From: a bacterium
GTDB lineage: Bacteria; Hydrogenedentota; Hydrogenedentia; Hydrogenedentiales; SLHB01
NCBI GenBank assembly: GCA_024231375.1
Contig: JAAEQP010000800.1
Coordinates: 1 to 7,953, forward strand
Direction: 5' to 3'
Length of the DNA stretch: 7,953 nucleotides
This document shows, piece by piece, positions 7,707-7,953 of this stretch; the first letter of the stretch is position 1; the number at the start of each line of letters is the position of its first letter. Under the pieces are notes generated by a model. The model made no database searches. It saw only the letters and a list, made by a program, of their open reading frames with translations, and was not told the origin of the DNA. A program made the translations under genes and the position numbers.

Positions 7707-7736
7707 TTCATACACGTAGACGCTTGGTGGATGCAA
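7707..7736 (-). promoter_or_regulatory. Weak sigma-70-like promoter candidate for the GH42-like gene
   Basis: On the minus strand TTGCAT (7731-7736) and TATGAA (7707-7712) are separated by 18 nt. The -10 match is fair and the -35 match is poor. The main support is position: the start point would fall inside the palindrome at 7692-7706, leaving a leader of roughly 120 nt. This is inference from pattern only. Confidence 0.25.
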
Positions 7737-7808
7737 CTTTCCCCGATGCCCACATCGCCCGATACGCCCGAGCGGAACACATTCACAATTGAACCAACAG
7801 AACCCCTG

Positions 7809-7891
7809 AGAACGGGAGCGGAGAATCCAGGACTGTGGAGCCGTTGAAAAGTCATACGCGCGCAAGAACAGGAGCGAAAACGCCGGGACTG
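7809..7891. repeat. Imperfect 27-nt direct repeat, 56-nt period
   Basis: Positions 7809-7835 and 7865-7891 match at 21 of 27 bases without gaps. Both begin AGAAC, share GGAGCG after one variable base, and end GGACTG. The second copy runs into the outer arm of the nested inverted repeat at 7885-7936; after the first copy the matching arm is degenerate. This suggests a partly decayed tandem arrangement of the same dispersed element. Confidence 0.5.
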
Positions 7892-7936
7892 ACCCCAGCG
7901 AAGTCCGCCGTAGGCGGACGAAGACGGGTCTGTCCC
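7885..7936. repeat. Nested inverted repeat, REP/REPIN-like element
   Basis: The outer arms GGGACTGACCCC (7885-7896) and CGGGTCTGTCCC (7925-7936) are complementary at 10 of 12 positions. Between them sits a perfect inner hairpin, GTCCGCC/GGCGGAC with a GTA spacer (7903-7919). This two-level palindrome resembles REP or REPIN repeats mobilised by IS200/IS605-like RAYT transposases. No such transposase is in the window, so any mobilisation would be in trans. It may extend past the right edge. Confidence 0.55.
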
Positions 7937-7953
7937 TGGCCCTTTCGCGGCCC

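Larger units (their letters stand above)
7583..7953. other. Gene-free upstream region of the GH42-like gene
   Basis: About 370 bp without a supported gene. From the gene outward it holds the RBS, a small GGCGT/ACGCC hairpin (7613-7629), the 15-bp palindrome (7692-7706), a weak promoter-like pair (7707-7736), an imperfect direct repeat (7809-7835 and 7865-7891), and a nested inverted repeat (7885-7936). The 80-codon minus-strand frame ending at 7623 starts with TTG, runs through the repeats and shows no recognisable domain, so I do not call it a gene. No tRNA or other RNA gene is visible. Confidence 0.6.

Noticed and set aside
7703..7855. A 50-codon minus-strand ATG frame (MTFQRLHSPGFSAPVLRG...)
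   Set aside because: It begins inside repeat-like sequence and ends inside the 15-bp palindrome; it looks like a translation of a dispersed intergenic repeat.
7623..7865. An 80-codon minus-strand frame starting with TTG upstream of the GH42-like gene
   Set aside because: It has no RBS or recognisable family, and its sequence passes through the direct repeat, promoter-like pair and palindrome.
1..7953. CRISPR array, defence island, toxin-antitoxin pair, insertion sequence or tRNA
   Set aside because: No regularly spaced repeats, transposase, nuclease or tRNA-like cloverleaf was seen; the coding content is entirely glycan-related.

Overview
The window is GC-rich DNA from a bacterium that secretes large, multi-domain glycan-degrading enzymes. 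The family mix is a sialidase-type propeller, a six-hairpin glycosidase fused to LamG-like sequence, and a GH42-like protein of about 1,200 residues with several accessory domains. Together with palindromic intergenic repeats, this is typical of Planctomycetes/PVC-type or Hydrogenedentota-like genomes. That assignment is inference from gene style, not from a marker gene.

Layout: (1) 2-1024, plus strand: the C-terminal part of a sialidase-like beta-propeller protein, cut by the left edge. (2) 1021-3645, minus strand: an exported glycosidase with an (alpha/alpha)6-type catalytic region and C-terminal LamG-like sequence. It converges on gene 1, and the two stop codons share bases. (3) 3646-3931: a 286-bp gap with several hairpins, including a perfect 8-bp stem closed by a GCAA loop. 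(4) 3932-7582, minus strand: an exported GH42-like (beta-galactosidase-like) protein with N-terminal and C-terminal-half alpha/beta domains and beta-sandwich modules. (5) 7583-7953: a gene-free stretch with the RBS of gene 4, a perfect 15-bp palindrome next to a weak promoter-like sequence, and a nested inverted-repeat element at the right edge.

The two minus-strand genes read in the same direction (GH42-like first, LamG glycosidase second). The repeat-rich gap makes a tight operon doubtful. Both carry export signals, and the sialidase-like protein belongs to a family that is usually exported, so the locus fits extracellular or periplasmic breakdown of complex glycans. No transporter, regulator or cytoplasmic sugar pathway gene lies within the window.

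I found no defence, mobile or RNA gene system. The most unusual points are the altered active-site motif of the GH42-like barrel, the apparently permuted or partly duplicated LamG sequence, the operator-like palindrome, and the repeat elements.
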